The position numbers and the translations under genes were made by a program. Under the pieces are notes generated by a model, which was not told where the DNA came from, did not search any database, and saw only the letters and a program-made list of their open reading frames with translations. A stretch of 64,000 bases of DNA from Alkalicaulis satelles (GTDB lineage Bacteria; Pseudomonadota; Alphaproteobacteria; Caulobacterales; Maricaulaceae), in NCBI RefSeq assembly GCF_008630495.1, contig NZ_VWOJ01000001.1, positions 310,001 to 374,000 of the forward strand. Reading direction: 5' to 3'. Shown here piece after piece: positions 18,696 through 27,242 of the stretch; the first letter of the stretch is position 1; every line of letters starts with the position of its first letter.

Positions 18696-19675
18696 GCGCT
18701 GGCGGGACGGCGCCGGCGCGGTTTTCCGTACGCGCGGCGCTGGGGCTGTGGCTGACCGTGCTCAGCCGCCGGCCGGCGGCTTTCATGAGTGTGTCGCTGG
18801 TGACCGTGCTGACCCAGGCCGGCCTGTTCTGGCTGACCACGCAAGCTTATATCGACATAGCACTGGCGTTGGAGAACGCAGGTGAGCGCTGGGACGAAGT
18901 CAGCGGCCAGTTGCAGCGCGCCAACCTGATGTCATGGCTGTACATGATAGTGTTCCTTCCCTTCTGGCTCTGGCTCGAAACGATCTGGCTGCGCCTTTTC
19001 AACAATGAGGAACGGCCCTGGCGCTTCCACTGGGCGGAGCTGGGTCATCTGGCGCTGTCCCATCTGGTTCTGTTCGCCATCTATATGGCGGCGCTGATCG
19101 TATCGTTCATCCTGATGATGGTTCTCATGATGATCGCGGGCATCTTCATGGTGATTGGCGGCGATGTGGATGGATCGTTTTTTTCTGCTCCCATGATGGT
19201 CACTATCGTGCTCGTTCCGCTCATCGTCACAGGGGTCCTGCTGGCCAAATTCTCCGCCCTCCCGGCGCTGGCGGTGATGCGCCGCACGCTCGATCTGGGC
19301 GCAGCCTGGCGCGCCACCAAGGGCGCGCTCTGGCGCACGGTGGCGGCCTGGATCATCGCTTTAGGCCTCTATGGCGGGCTGATCGGGGGGTATGCCCTGA
19401 TCGGGCAGAACTGGTCCCCGGTGCTGCGCGCCCATGTGGAGATGATGACGGCCAGCTTTGATCCGGCTCTGGACGCGGAGAGCTTCTTCCAGCCCTACAT
19501 CGCTTTCGCCAGCCTGTCCGGAGCGCCGGATACGGCTGTGTGGCTGGTGGTGGACTCGCTGGTTGTGTCCGTTCTCTATCTGGTGACCTACGCCATCATG
19601 CGCGGGATCGGCGTGACGCTGGCATGGCGTGCGCCGGTGAGGGATCAGGCTCACCTGCAGGGCGCCGGGGCATGA
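18692..19675 (+). CDS. Polytopic membrane protein, member 3 of the paralogous set
   Basis: A 327-residue membrane protein. N-terminal 'ALGLWLTVLSRRPAAFMSVS' parallels member 2; 'RPWRFHWAELGHLALSHLV' replaces the DE motif with AE; 'KFSALPALAVMRRTLDLGAAW' then 'RATKGALWRT' is the best-kept shared block. Coupled by ATGA at both ends (18692 and 19672), so members 2, 3 and the CPBP protease are one translational unit. Membrane role unknown; it may form a complex with its neighbours. Confidence 0.68.
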   Translation: MSAGGTAPARFSVRAALGLWLTVLSRRPAAFMSVSLVTVLTQAGLFWLTTQAYIDIALALENAGERWDEVSGQLQRANLMSWLYMIVFLPFWLWLETIWLRLFNNEERPWRFHWAELGHLALSHLVLFAIYMAALIVSFILMMVLMMIAGIFMVIGGDVDGSFFSAPMMVTIVLVPLIVTGVLLAKFSALPALAVMRRTLDLGAAWRATKGALWRTVAAWIIALGLYGGLIGGYALIGQNWSPVLRAHVEMMTASFDPALDAESFFQPYIAFASLSGAPDTAVWLVVDSLVVSVLYLVTYAIMRGIGVTLAWRAPVRDQAHLQGAGA

Positions 19676-20709
19676 TCCGCACGGCGTTGTTTGCGCCCTG
19701 GCCCGAGCAGGCGCGCAGCTATCCCGGCGCAGTCTCCATCGCGGTGCTGGTGGGGTTTTACGCCCTGGCCAATCTGCCGGTGATCATCGCCACGGCGGCT
19801 CATGTGATCGCCACGGGCGAGGCCCTGCCGCCGCCCCTGATGATGTTCTCGCTCCTGCTGGCGCAATTTGTCATCTGGGGGGTGCTGACGGGCGTGTGGG
19901 CGGGCGTTATGGAGCGGCGCGGCCCGGCGAGCCTGGGTCTTGAAGGGCGCGGCGTTCCGGGCCGGCTCTTGCTGGGCGCGGGACTGGCGCTGGCGCTGAT
20001 CGGCTTCACCGCCATGGCCGGGGCGGGGATATCGGCGATTACCGGAGACAGTCTCACCGCTGTGGGCGCGGCCGATGCGCCGGGCGCCGCTCAGGACGAG
20101 GGCGCGCAGGCTGCAGGCTTTCGCCCGCTGTCAGCGGGTTTCCTGGCCATGCTGGGCTTTATCGGCCTGGTCTTTTTGATCCAGGGCGCGGTGGAGGAGC
20201 TGGTGTTCCGCGGCTGGCTGATGAGCGCGCTGGCCGCGCGCTGGGGCGTGCGCGCCGGCGTCCTGGTCTCCAGCCTGATCTTCATGATCTTCCATGTCCA
20301 TGTGTTCGCCTCCGGGCTGGCGTTCGGATCCCTGGCGCTGGCGACCATCGGGCTGATGGGGCTGGTGTTCGCGCTGGCCAGCTTGTTGCGCGGCTCGATA
20401 TGGGAGGCGGCGGGCGCTCACGGGGTGTTCAACGCCCTGGCGGTGACGCTGCCTGCGCTGGCCCTTTATGTCACGCGCCCGGACCTGTCAGGCGACGAGG
20501 TGGTGCAATCAGTGTTCAGCGCCGCCACCGGCCTGGCGGGCGAGGCCGCCGGCATCCCGCCGCAGGTTTACGCCCAGCTGATCGTGATGGCCGCCGCCGC
20601 CGCCTGGCTTTACGCCATGCTGGCCGGGCGCCGTCTCAATGATCGTGGCGGCGATCCTCATGATCATGATGATGGCCATGATGGGCCGCAGCGCCAAAAC
20701 GCACCCTGA
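19672..20709 (+). CDS. CPBP family intramembrane glutamic endopeptidase
   Basis: A 345-residue polytopic protein of the CAAX protease/bacteriocin-processing family. Motif 1 'VEELVFRG' gives E175, E176 and R180; motif 2 'FMIFHVHVF' gives H208; motif 3 'HGVFN' gives H250 and N254, so the intramembrane catalytic set is complete. The start at 19672 overlaps the stop of the preceding membrane protein. The C-terminus is Asp/His-rich ('DPHDHDDGHDG') and overlaps, by 74 bp, the end of the receptor gene on the opposite strand. Substrate unknown; the coupled membrane proteins are obvious candidates for partners or substrates. Confidence 0.85.
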   Translation: MIRTALFAPWPEQARSYPGAVSIAVLVGFYALANLPVIIATAAHVIATGEALPPPLMMFSLLLAQFVIWGVLTGVWAGVMERRGPASLGLEGRGVPGRLLLGAGLALALIGFTAMAGAGISAITGDSLTAVGAADAPGAAQDEGAQAAGFRPLSAGFLAMLGFIGLVFLIQGAVEELVFRGWLMSALAARWGVRAGVLVSSLIFMIFHVHVFASGLAFGSLALATIGLMGLVFALASLLRGSIWEAAGAHGVFNALAVTLPALALYVTRPDLSGDEVVQSVFSAATGLAGEAAGIPPQVYAQLIVMAAAAAWLYAMLAGRRLNDRGGDPHDHDDGHDGPQRQNAP

Positions 20710-22693
20710 TCCCGCCATTGACCACGAACCCGTCCGTGGGCGCCCAGGCGTCCACGCTCCAGCGCCCGTCCGCCGCGCGTGAGGGGCGCACCAGCGGGTC
20801 ATAGCGGCTCTGGCGGATGTCCAGGATGTTCTCGGCGTTGAGGAATACGCTGAAACGGCCCAGCACGATTTCGCCGAGTATGCCCATGTTCACGAAAGGC
20901 CGCGCGCGGGTGCGGTAGGGATTGTCGTCCACATCCTGCCCGCCGGTGTAATACGCCTCGAATCCCAGCCGCCCGCGGTCATGATCCTCCCACATCGCCA
21001 CGAAGCCCGCCGAATGGCGCGGGGTCTGGGGCGTGGGGCCGCGCAAGCCCGTCACCGGATCGGTGCGGGTGGAGCGGGTGTGCATATAGCTGCCCGTCAC
21101 CACGAAATGATCATAGCGGTAGCGCACCAGAAGCTCTGCGCCATAAGTCTCGTTGGCGCCGGGCGCATTGATCACGCGCATGATGTCCGTGCCGTCCGGC
21201 TGGACATTGCCGGTGGGGATCAGGGCGGCCTCATGGGTCACGCGCGAGCGGAAGGCCACGATATTGGTCTCCAGCGATCCGAAGCGCCGGCCCACATCAA
21301 ACGACATCGTATCGGCTTCCTCGGCGCGCAGGCCCGAGAGCGGCTCCAGCCGCGACAGGCCGGTTTCCTCCACCGAACCGATGAAAGGCGATGGCGCGAC
21401 ATAGCCGCGGGCCGCCGAAGCGCGCAGCGACCAGGGCCCGGCGCGCCACAGCGCGGACAGGCGCGGGCTGAGAAATTCGCCATACTCGCTATGGGAATCG
21501 GCGCGCACGCTGGCCGAGACGGTCAGCGCCTCGCTGACATCCACATCATACTGGGCGAACACGCCGGGCACGGTGAAGCGGTAATCGAAGACGGCAAAAT
21601 CGTCCGAGACATAATCATCCACCTGCACGGCCAGGCCCCCGACCAGCGTATGGCGTCCGTCCGTGCGGGTCAGGGAGGCTTCGGCAAAGCCGGTGCGATG
21701 GCGGTCGCGCTCGCGTTCGGGCCCGAAAATCAGCTTGTGGCGCGTCTGCATGGCCGAGGCGCGCACGCCGAAGGACAGGGCGTCACTGAGCGGAACATCC
21801 AGATTGAGCCCGGCATCCACCCGCTCGGTGTCCAGGCCCTGCATGAAGGGCGCACCGTCCGGCACTGTGGCGCCCGGGAGCGTTCCACCCCGGCGGGTCT
21901 CGCGCGTATGGCCCAGCGTGATCAGCGCCTCGCCGCCGCCGGCGCCGGTCCAGAACAGGCGCGGGCGCAGGGTGTAGCGCTCATAGGCGGGGATGTCCGC
22001 CCAGCCCGAGCCGTCCAGATCGCGGCGCTCCTGCCAGTGCCCGCCCGCGGTCAGCGAGGCGCTCCATGAATGAGAGAGCGGCGCGGCGGCGTAGGCGGTC
22101 AGGTCCTGCCCGCGCTCGCCGGTGATATTGGCCAGCACCTCGCCCTCGAAGTCATCGCCGGGCCGCCGGCTGATCAGATTGATCACGCCCCCCAGCGCCG
22201 CCCCGCCATAGAGCGAGGAGGACGCGCCCTTGATCACCTCCACCCGGCCCAGATCGGTGGGCGGGATCTGCAACAGGCCGATGGAGCCGGCCTGTCCGCC
22301 ATAGAGCGGCAGGCCGTCAGCCAGCAGCAGGGTGTAGCGCTCGCTCATGCCCTGGACGCGCACGCCCGCCGAGCCCAGAGCGGCGGAATTGGCCTGCACC
22401 CACAATCCGCCCGTCTCGGCCAGCATGATGGCGATATTGCCCGGCGCCATGATGGCTTTTTCCTCGATCTCCTCGCGCGGCAGCACCTCCACCCGGATCG
22501 GTTCGTCCTGCACGCGCCGGCGGGTGCGGGTGGTGGTCACCACCACCTGATCGATCTCCTCGGCGCTGGGGCTGAGGGCGGCGTAAGCGGGCGCGGGCAG
22601 GCTGAGCCCTGTGACCAGCACCGCCAGAGCTGCCGGCGCGCAGAACAGCGCCAGTGCGCCCTTGCGTGGTGAAACGGCGTGCGGTGTCATCAT
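20636..22693 (-). CDS. TonB-dependent outer-membrane receptor with His-rich C-terminal tail
   Basis: A 685-residue TonB-dependent receptor: signal peptide 1-38, TonB-box-like 'QVVVTTTR', plug domain with 'LLLADGLPLYGG' and 'RVEVIKGASSSLYGGAALGGVI', then a 22-strand barrel. The last strand ends 'VNGGIRVRF', where such proteins normally stop; here a further 19-residue tail with eight histidines follows, facing the periplasm. The tail, plus the divergent metal-type MerR gene, suggests a metal or metal-chelate substrate. Two in-frame ATGs (22693, 22690); the second is better spaced from GGGG. Family certain, substrate inferred. Confidence 0.87.
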   Translation of the reverse strand: MMTPHAVSPRKGALALFCAPAALAVLVTGLSLPAPAYAALSPSAEEIDQVVVTTTRTRRRVQDEPIRVEVLPREEIEEKAIMAPGNIAIMLAETGGLWVQANSAALGSAGVRVQGMSERYTLLLADGLPLYGGQAGSIGLLQIPPTDLGRVEVIKGASSSLYGGAALGGVINLISRRPGDDFEGEVLANITGERGQDLTAYAAAPLSHSWSASLTAGGHWQERRDLDGSGWADIPAYERYTLRPRLFWTGAGGGEALITLGHTRETRRGGTLPGATVPDGAPFMQGLDTERVDAGLNLDVPLSDALSFGVRASAMQTRHKLIFGPERERDRHRTGFAEASLTRTDGRHTLVGGLAVQVDDYVSDDFAVFDYRFTVPGVFAQYDVDVSEALTVSASVRADSHSEYGEFLSPRLSALWRAGPWSLRASAARGYVAPSPFIGSVEETGLSRLEPLSGLRAEEADTMSFDVGRRFGSLETNIVAFRSRVTHEAALIPTGNVQPDGTDIMRVINAPGANETYGAELLVRYRYDHFVVTGSYMHTRSTRTDPVTGLRGPTPQTPRHSAGFVAMWEDHDRGRLGFEAYYTGGQDVDDNPYRTRARPFVNMGILGEIVLGRFSVFLNAENILDIRQSRYDPLVRPSRAADGRWSVDAWAPTDGFVVNGGIRVRFGAAAHHGHHHDHEDRRHDH

Positions 22694-22756
22694 TTACCCC
22701 GGTTTTTCAAGGCAAGCGGGCGCTTGCCGGAATCAGTGCCGGGGCTATGGTGCTTT

Positions 22757-22771
22757 CTATAGCTGCTATAG
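22757..22771. promoter_or_regulatory. Candidate MerR operator (CTATAG-N3-CTATAG)
   Basis: Perfect dyad CTATAGCTGCTATAG between the receptor gene and the divergent merR gene. On the minus strand a TTGCAC hexamer immediately precedes it, so the dyad would lie inside the promoter spacer, the standard position for MerR-family activators. The matching -10 is not clear. On the plus strand the dyad lies 15 bp upstream of the merR start, allowing autoregulation. Confidence 0.6.
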
Positions 22772-22785
22772 GTGCAAGACCTCAC

Positions 22786-23193
22786 ATGCACGACACGATG
22801 AGCATTGGCGAACTGGCCCGGCTGACGGGCTGCAAGGTCGTCACCATCCGCTATTACGAACAGACCGGGCTGATGCCGGCGCCGGCGCGCACGGGCGGGG
22901 GACGGCGCATCTATGCGCGCGCCCATCTTGAGCGGCTCAATTTCATCCGTCAGGGCCGCGCGCTCGGCTTTGCGCTGGAGACGCTGGCGGGCATGCTCGA
23001 CCTGCTTGAGGATGACCAGGCGGGCTGCGCCGAGATCGACATCATGGCCTCGCGCCATCTCGACGAAGTGCGCGCCAAGATCGCCGATTTGCGCGCCATC
23101 GAGGCCCGGCTGGAAACCGCACTGGGCGCCTGCCGCCAGACAACGCGGGCCCAGTGCGCTGTTGCGGATGCGTTGATCTCGCAAGGCGCGTGA
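22786..23193 (+). CDS. MerR family metal-responsive transcriptional regulator
   Basis: A 135-residue MerR protein: winged-helix N-terminus 'SIGELARLTGCKVVTIRYYEQTGLMP', long dimerisation helix, and three cysteines C81, C116 and C124. The cysteine at the start of the dimer helix (C81) plus the C-terminal CX7C loop is the pattern of divalent-metal sensors (ZntR/CadR/PbrR type); copper(I) sensors have Ser at the first position. Start at 22786 (MHDTM) or 22798 (MSIGEL). Divergent from the receptor gene with a dyad operator between them. The metal sensed is not decided by the sequence. Confidence 0.85.
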   Translation: MHDTMSIGELARLTGCKVVTIRYYEQTGLMPAPARTGGGRRIYARAHLERLNFIRQGRALGFALETLAGMLDLLEDDQAGCAEIDIMASRHLDEVRAKIADLRAIEARLETALGACRQTTRAQCAVADALISQGA

Positions 23194-23288
23194 GGGGCGA
23201 ATAGCGTCCCGGAGGCTGGGAAAAACGCCTAAAGGGCGCGCCGGAGGCAATCCAGGGCTTGATGCATGCCGCATCCGGGGCCATTATC

Positions 23289-23300
23289 CCCCTATAGGGG
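23289..23300. promoter_or_regulatory. Palindrome CCCCTATAGGGG over the ribosome site of the next gene
   Basis: Perfect 12-bp palindrome ending 10 bp before the ATG at 23311, so its right half is the GGGG of the ribosome-binding site. It shares the CTATAG core with the dyad upstream of merR. It could be an operator or a small hairpin that hides the ribosome site; neither is shown. Confidence 0.35.
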
Positions 23301-23310
23301 AGACATCGGC

Positions 23311-24183
23311 ATGTCAGGCATTCATAAGGTTGAGCGTTTCACATTTGCGGGCGGCGCGACCCGGTTTTTCCGCTCCGTCGCGGCCCGGCCTGCGGATGCA
23401 GGGCGTTTGTTGGCCATGGATGGGCTGTTCATCCTGGCCATTCTCGCCAGCGTCCTGTGGGTGTGGCCCATGTTAAAGGGGCTCGGCCTTGAGAGCTGGC
23501 AAACCGGTCTGGTGCAGCCCACAGCCCTTTGCCTTTTCCTGCTGGCCCTTCTGGTGTGGGATACCGCCTGGCAGCGTTTCCTGAGCGGCAAGCCCACGCC
23601 CGCTCTTATCCCATGGCGTCTGGGCGCCGACGAGATGCTTCAGTTCCGCGCCTGGATCATGCTGGCAATGTTGATGTTCGCAATCGGCCTGATGGTTATG
23701 GCTGTGGTTTTCCCGATAGTTGTTCTGGGTCAGGCCTTACCCGCAATCCGGCCCGCGCTTCTGTTTTTGCTTGTACCTGTTTCGTTGGTTTTATTCGTTG
23801 TGGTGCAGCGCTTCTACTGCGGGATCAGCCTGACCATGGCGCAGGGGCGCATGTCCGTGTTTGACGGGTTTTCCGGGGTGAAGCGGCATCTATGGCCTTT
23901 TGTGGGCGCCCTGATCGCGCTGACCGTTCTGACGGCCGGGGCTCCCGCCCTGTTCGACATGACCCGCGGGACGGATTTCTCCTTTAATTTTGGGGGAATG
24001 AATATCGGCCGCGCGAACATGCCTGATGCCTGGCTTCCCGCTATAGCCTGGATGACGCTCCACGCTGCGGGCTATCACATCATGCGCGGCCTGTTCATGG
24101 AATCCGCCCTGGTCACCGCCCATCTGGGCCCGGTCTCGCCCTCGCCGCGCAAGGATGAGAACGCCGCCCCAGCGCCTGCCTGA
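23311..24183 (+). CDS. Polytopic membrane protein, member 4 of the paralogous set
   Basis: A 290-residue membrane protein. 'FTFAGGATRFFRSVAARPADAGRLL' matches the N-terminus of the protein at 17712 ('YDFAAGTFQFFIAVGRRP'); 'LIPWRLGADEMLQF' matches 'IPFRLGGDEIRLL'; 'GISLTMAQGRMSVFDGFSGVKRHLW' matches the later shared block; 'AAGYHIMRGLFM' matches 'VTYAIMRGIGV' of member 3. So it is a separate copy of the same family, split from the cluster by the receptor and merR genes. Its stop TGA forms a palindrome TGAGCGCTCA (24181-24190) with the stop of the convergent serine dehydratase gene. Function unknown. Confidence 0.66.
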   Translation: MSGIHKVERFTFAGGATRFFRSVAARPADAGRLLAMDGLFILAILASVLWVWPMLKGLGLESWQTGLVQPTALCLFLLALLVWDTAWQRFLSGKPTPALIPWRLGADEMLQFRAWIMLAMLMFAIGLMVMAVVFPIVVLGQALPAIRPALLFLLVPVSLVLFVVVQRFYCGISLTMAQGRMSVFDGFSGVKRHLWPFVGALIALTVLTAGAPALFDMTRGTDFSFNFGGMNIGRANMPDAWLPAIAWMTLHAAGYHIMRGLFMESALVTAHLGPVSPSPRKDENAAPAPA

Positions 24184-24187
24184 GCGC

Positions 24188-25570
24188 TCAACACACCGGC
24201 ACGTTGACGGCCAGGCCGCCAGTGGCGGTTTCCTTGTACTTGTCGGACATGTCCAGCGCGGTCTGGCGCATGGTCTCGATCACCTGGTCCAGGCTGACCT
24301 TGTAGGCGCCGTCGCCCATCAGGGCCAGGCGCGCGGCGTTGATCGCTTTGATGGCGCCGATGGCGTTGCGCTCGATGCAGGGGATCTGGACCAGCCCGCC
24401 TACCGGATCGCAGGTCAGGCCCAGATTATGCTCCATGGCGATCTCGGCGGCGTTCTCGATCTGGCGGTTGGAACCGCCCAGCGCCGCGGCGAGCCCGCCC
24501 GCGGCCATGGAGCAGGCTACGCCCACCTCGCCCTGACAGCCGGCCTCGGCGCCGGAGATGGAGGCGTTTTTCTTGTACAGCGCGCCGATGGCCGCAGACG
24601 TCAGGAAAAAGCGCACCAGCGCGTCCTCGTCCCCGCTGCGCCGGTGATGGCGGTCGAAATAGCGCGCCACGGCCGGGATGATGCCCGCCGCGCCATTGGT
24701 GGGCGCGGTCACCACCTTGCCGCCGGCGGCGTTCTCCTCATTGACCGCCATGGCCCACAGATTGACCCATTCCATGGAGGCCAGCGGATCGGTCTCGGCG
24801 CGCGCCGCAGCGGCCATCAGCTTGCGGCGCAGGCCCGGCGCGCGGCGCTGGACCCGCAAGCCGCCGGGCAGTTCGCCGTCGATGCGCGTGCCGCGCTCGA
24901 TACACGCCTCCATGGCCCCGGCCACCGCCGCGATATGGCCGCGCACCTCGGCTTCGGGGCGGAAGGCGGTTTCATTGGCCATCATCACATCGGGGATGGT
25001 GAGGCCCTCGCGCTCGCAAATGGCCAGCAGCTCGTCACAGCTGTCGAACGGGTAGGGCTCGCCGGCATGGGCCTCGGCGGCGGAATTGCGTCCGGCCTCG
25101 GCCTCATCAATGACGAAACCGCCGCCGATGGAATACCAGATTTCCTCGCGCAGCACATCGCCATGTTCGTCGAACGCCATGAATTTCATGGCATTTGAGT
25201 GAAAGGGCAGGCGCTTTGAACCATCCAGGATCAGGTCGCGCTGGGGATCAAAGGCGATCTCGTGAGCGCCCAGCAGATTCATCCGCCCGGTCTCATGAAT
25301 GCGCGCGATCATGCCGGGCAGGGCGTCGGCGTCGGCCTCTTCGGGGCGCACGCCTTCCAGCCCCCACAGCATGGCCTTGTCGGTGGCGTGACCCGAGCCG
25401 GTCAGCGCCAGCGAGCCATAGGCTTCGGCCTGCACGCGGGCGACAGCGCTCAGGCCGTTATCAGCCTCCACGCGCTCCAGAAACGCCCGTGCAGCCTTCA
25501 TCGGCCCGACCGTGTGGGAGCTGGAGGGGCCCACGCCGATCTTGAACAGGTCGAACACGCCAAAATGCAT
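24188..25570 (-). CDS. sdaA: L-serine ammonia-lyase (iron-sulfur type)
   Basis: A 460-residue single-chain L-serine dehydratase converting serine to pyruvate and ammonia. N-terminal 'FKIGVGPSSSHTVGPM' is the family signature; 'GCQGEVGVACSMAAGG' and 'MEHNLGLTCDPVGGLVQIPCIERN' supply cluster cysteines, and the protein ends '...VNVPVC', the C-terminal cysteine that plugs the oxygen-sensitive [4Fe-4S] active site. Length is normal. Followed 27 bp upstream on the same strand by tryptophan dioxygenase, suggesting an amino-acid catabolic unit. Confidence 0.95.
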   Translation of the reverse strand: MHFGVFDLFKIGVGPSSSHTVGPMKAARAFLERVEADNGLSAVARVQAEAYGSLALTGSGHATDKAMLWGLEGVRPEEADADALPGMIARIHETGRMNLLGAHEIAFDPQRDLILDGSKRLPFHSNAMKFMAFDEHGDVLREEIWYSIGGGFVIDEAEAGRNSAAEAHAGEPYPFDSCDELLAICEREGLTIPDVMMANETAFRPEAEVRGHIAAVAGAMEACIERGTRIDGELPGGLRVQRRAPGLRRKLMAAAARAETDPLASMEWVNLWAMAVNEENAAGGKVVTAPTNGAAGIIPAVARYFDRHHRRSGDEDALVRFFLTSAAIGALYKKNASISGAEAGCQGEVGVACSMAAGGLAAALGGSNRQIENAAEIAMEHNLGLTCDPVGGLVQIPCIERNAIGAIKAINAARLALMGDGAYKVSLDQVIETMRQTALDMSDKYKETATGGLAVNVPVC

Positions 25571-25597
25571 CGGTCAGGGCCTTCTGTCTGGCTCGGT

Positions 25598-26449
25598 TCA
25601 GAGCGCGGTGCGCACGGTCCACAACTCAGGAAACAGGCGCAGATCCAGCGCCTTGACCAGGTAGGACACGCCCGAACTGCCCCCGGTGCCGCGCCGGAAG
25701 CCGATAATGCGCTCCACGGTCTTCATGTGATTGAACCGCCACTGGGCGAATTTCTGTTCGAGATCGACCAGCTTCTCGGCGAACTCGTAGAGCTCCCACC
25801 AGCGCGCGGTGTCCTCATAGACCGTGCGCCAGACCGCCTCGACCTCGGGCGAGGGCTCATAGGCCCTGGTCACGTCGCGCTCCAGCACGGCTTGAGGCAC
25901 GTCCAGGCCCTTCCGGGCGGCCAGATACAGCGTCTCGTCATAGAGGCTGGGCGCGTCCAGCGCCGCCTTCACACGCGCCAGGGCGTCGGGTTCCTGGGCG
26001 AACACCCGGGCCATGGCCGGGTTCTTGTTGCCGAAGCGGTATTCCATGCAGCGGTATTGCCAGCTCTGAAAGCCCGAGGAATGGCCCAGCTTGTCGCGAA
26101 AGCGCATGTAATCGGACGGCGTCATGGTGGCCAGCACCGCCCAGGACTGGGCCAGCTGCTCCTGCACCCGGGCGATGCGGGCGAGCATTTTCAGCGCCGG
26201 GCGCACCTCGTCGCGCTGGACATGGGCGATGGCGCCGTCCAGCTCGTGCAGGCACAGCTTGATCCACAGCTCGCTGGCCTGGTGGATGATGATGAACATC
26301 ATCTCGTCATGCTCGCCGGTCAGCGGCGTCTGGGCCGACAGCAGCGTGTCCATCTTCAGATAGCGGCCATAGGACAGCCCATCGCGCGGATCCCAGTGGA
26401 TGTCCTCGCCGTCCAGATCAACCGCCGTGCGGATGCGCTCGCTCATCAT
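25598..26449 (-). CDS. kynA: Tryptophan 2,3-dioxygenase
   Basis: A 283-residue haem dioxygenase opening the indole ring of L-tryptophan to N-formylkynurenine. 'MMFIIIHQASELWIKLCLHEL' includes the distal His, 'KLGHSSGFQSWQYR' the substrate loop, and 'FNHMKTVERIIGFRRGTGGSSGVSYL' the proximal haem His and the conserved GTGGS loop. Length fits the bacterial family. Two adjacent ATGs (26449 or 26446); GAGG favours the second. No kynurenine formamidase or kynureninase gene is in the window. Confidence 0.95.
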   Translation of the reverse strand: MMSERIRTAVDLDGEDIHWDPRDGLSYGRYLKMDTLLSAQTPLTGEHDEMMFIIIHQASELWIKLCLHELDGAIAHVQRDEVRPALKMLARIARVQEQLAQSWAVLATMTPSDYMRFRDKLGHSSGFQSWQYRCMEYRFGNKNPAMARVFAQEPDALARVKAALDAPSLYDETLYLAARKGLDVPQAVLERDVTRAYEPSPEVEAVWRTVYEDTARWWELYEFAEKLVDLEQKFAQWRFNHMKTVERIIGFRRGTGGSSGVSYLVKALDLRLFPELWTVRTAL

Positions 26450-26544
26450 GACCTCATTGGCTGGCGAGCGGGGTTTAGCGTGTTTTCAAGGTCCGGGGGA
26501 ACCGGTTTCGCCCGTGCAAGATCAGGCGCTGGCGGGCCTGGCGG

Positions 26545-27231
26545 TCAGGCCGGGGGCGTGATGGTGCAGCTCAAGGGCGCCAGGTCAGCGGCCCGGGCCT
26601 CCAGCACATCGCCTGGCGACACGGCAGCCACGCCCGCTGGCGTGCCGGTGAAGATCAGATCGCCCGGTTCCAGCCGGAACAGGCGCGACAGATGGGCGAT
26701 GATCTCCGGGCCGGACCAGATCATGTCGGCCAGATCACCGCTCTGGCGCAGCTGCCCATTGACGTTGAGGGTGATGGGGCCGGATGACGGCGCCGGGCCG
26801 GGCCGGATCACGCCCATGGGCGCCGAGGCGTCAAATCCCTTGGCGGTGTCCCAGGGGCGGCCGGCCTTCTTGGCCTGGGCCTGCAGATCGCGCCGGGTCA
26901 GGTCAATGCCCACCGCCGCGCCCCAGATGGCCGCCTGGGCGTCTTCCAGCGACAGATCCGCGCCGCCGCGCCCGAGCGCCAGCACCAGCTCCACCTCGTG
27001 ATGAAGGTCGTTGGTGGCCGGCGGGTAGGGGGCGGCGTTTCCCGTCACCAGCGCATCGCGCGGCTTGGAGAAGAAGAACGGCGCCTCGCGTTGCGGATCA
27101 GCGCCCATCTCGCGCGCATGGTCGGCGTAATTGCGTCCCACGCAATAGATGCGGCGCACCGGAAAAAACTGTCCGCCGCTCACCGGCGCCAGAACGGGCG
27201 CGGGCGGATCAAACGCCAGGGGCTGGCTCAT
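26545..27231 (-). CDS. Fumarylacetoacetate hydrolase family protein
   Basis: A 228-residue FAH-fold protein. 'RIYCVGRNYADHAREMGADP' is the entry motif, 'HHEVELVLALGRGG' carries metal-binding acids, and 'GPEIIAHLSR...LEPGDLIFTGTPAGVAAVSPGD' is the C-terminal hallmark. Such proteins hydrolyse acylpyruvates or decarboxylate oxaloacetate; the substrate cannot be told. ATG at 27231 is preferred to the TTG at 27234. 11 bp after the end of bamE on the same strand. Confidence 0.9.
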   Translation of the reverse strand: MSQPLAFDPPAPVLAPVSGGQFFPVRRIYCVGRNYADHAREMGADPQREAPFFFSKPRDALVTGNAAPYPPATNDLHHEVELVLALGRGGADLSLEDAQAAIWGAAVGIDLTRRDLQAQAKKAGRPWDTAKGFDASAPMGVIRPGPAPSSGPITLNVNGQLRQSGDLADMIWSGPEIIAHLSRLFRLEPGDLIFTGTPAGVAAVSPGDVLEARAADLAPLSCTITPPA

Positions 27232-27242
27232 CAAGCAGACGC

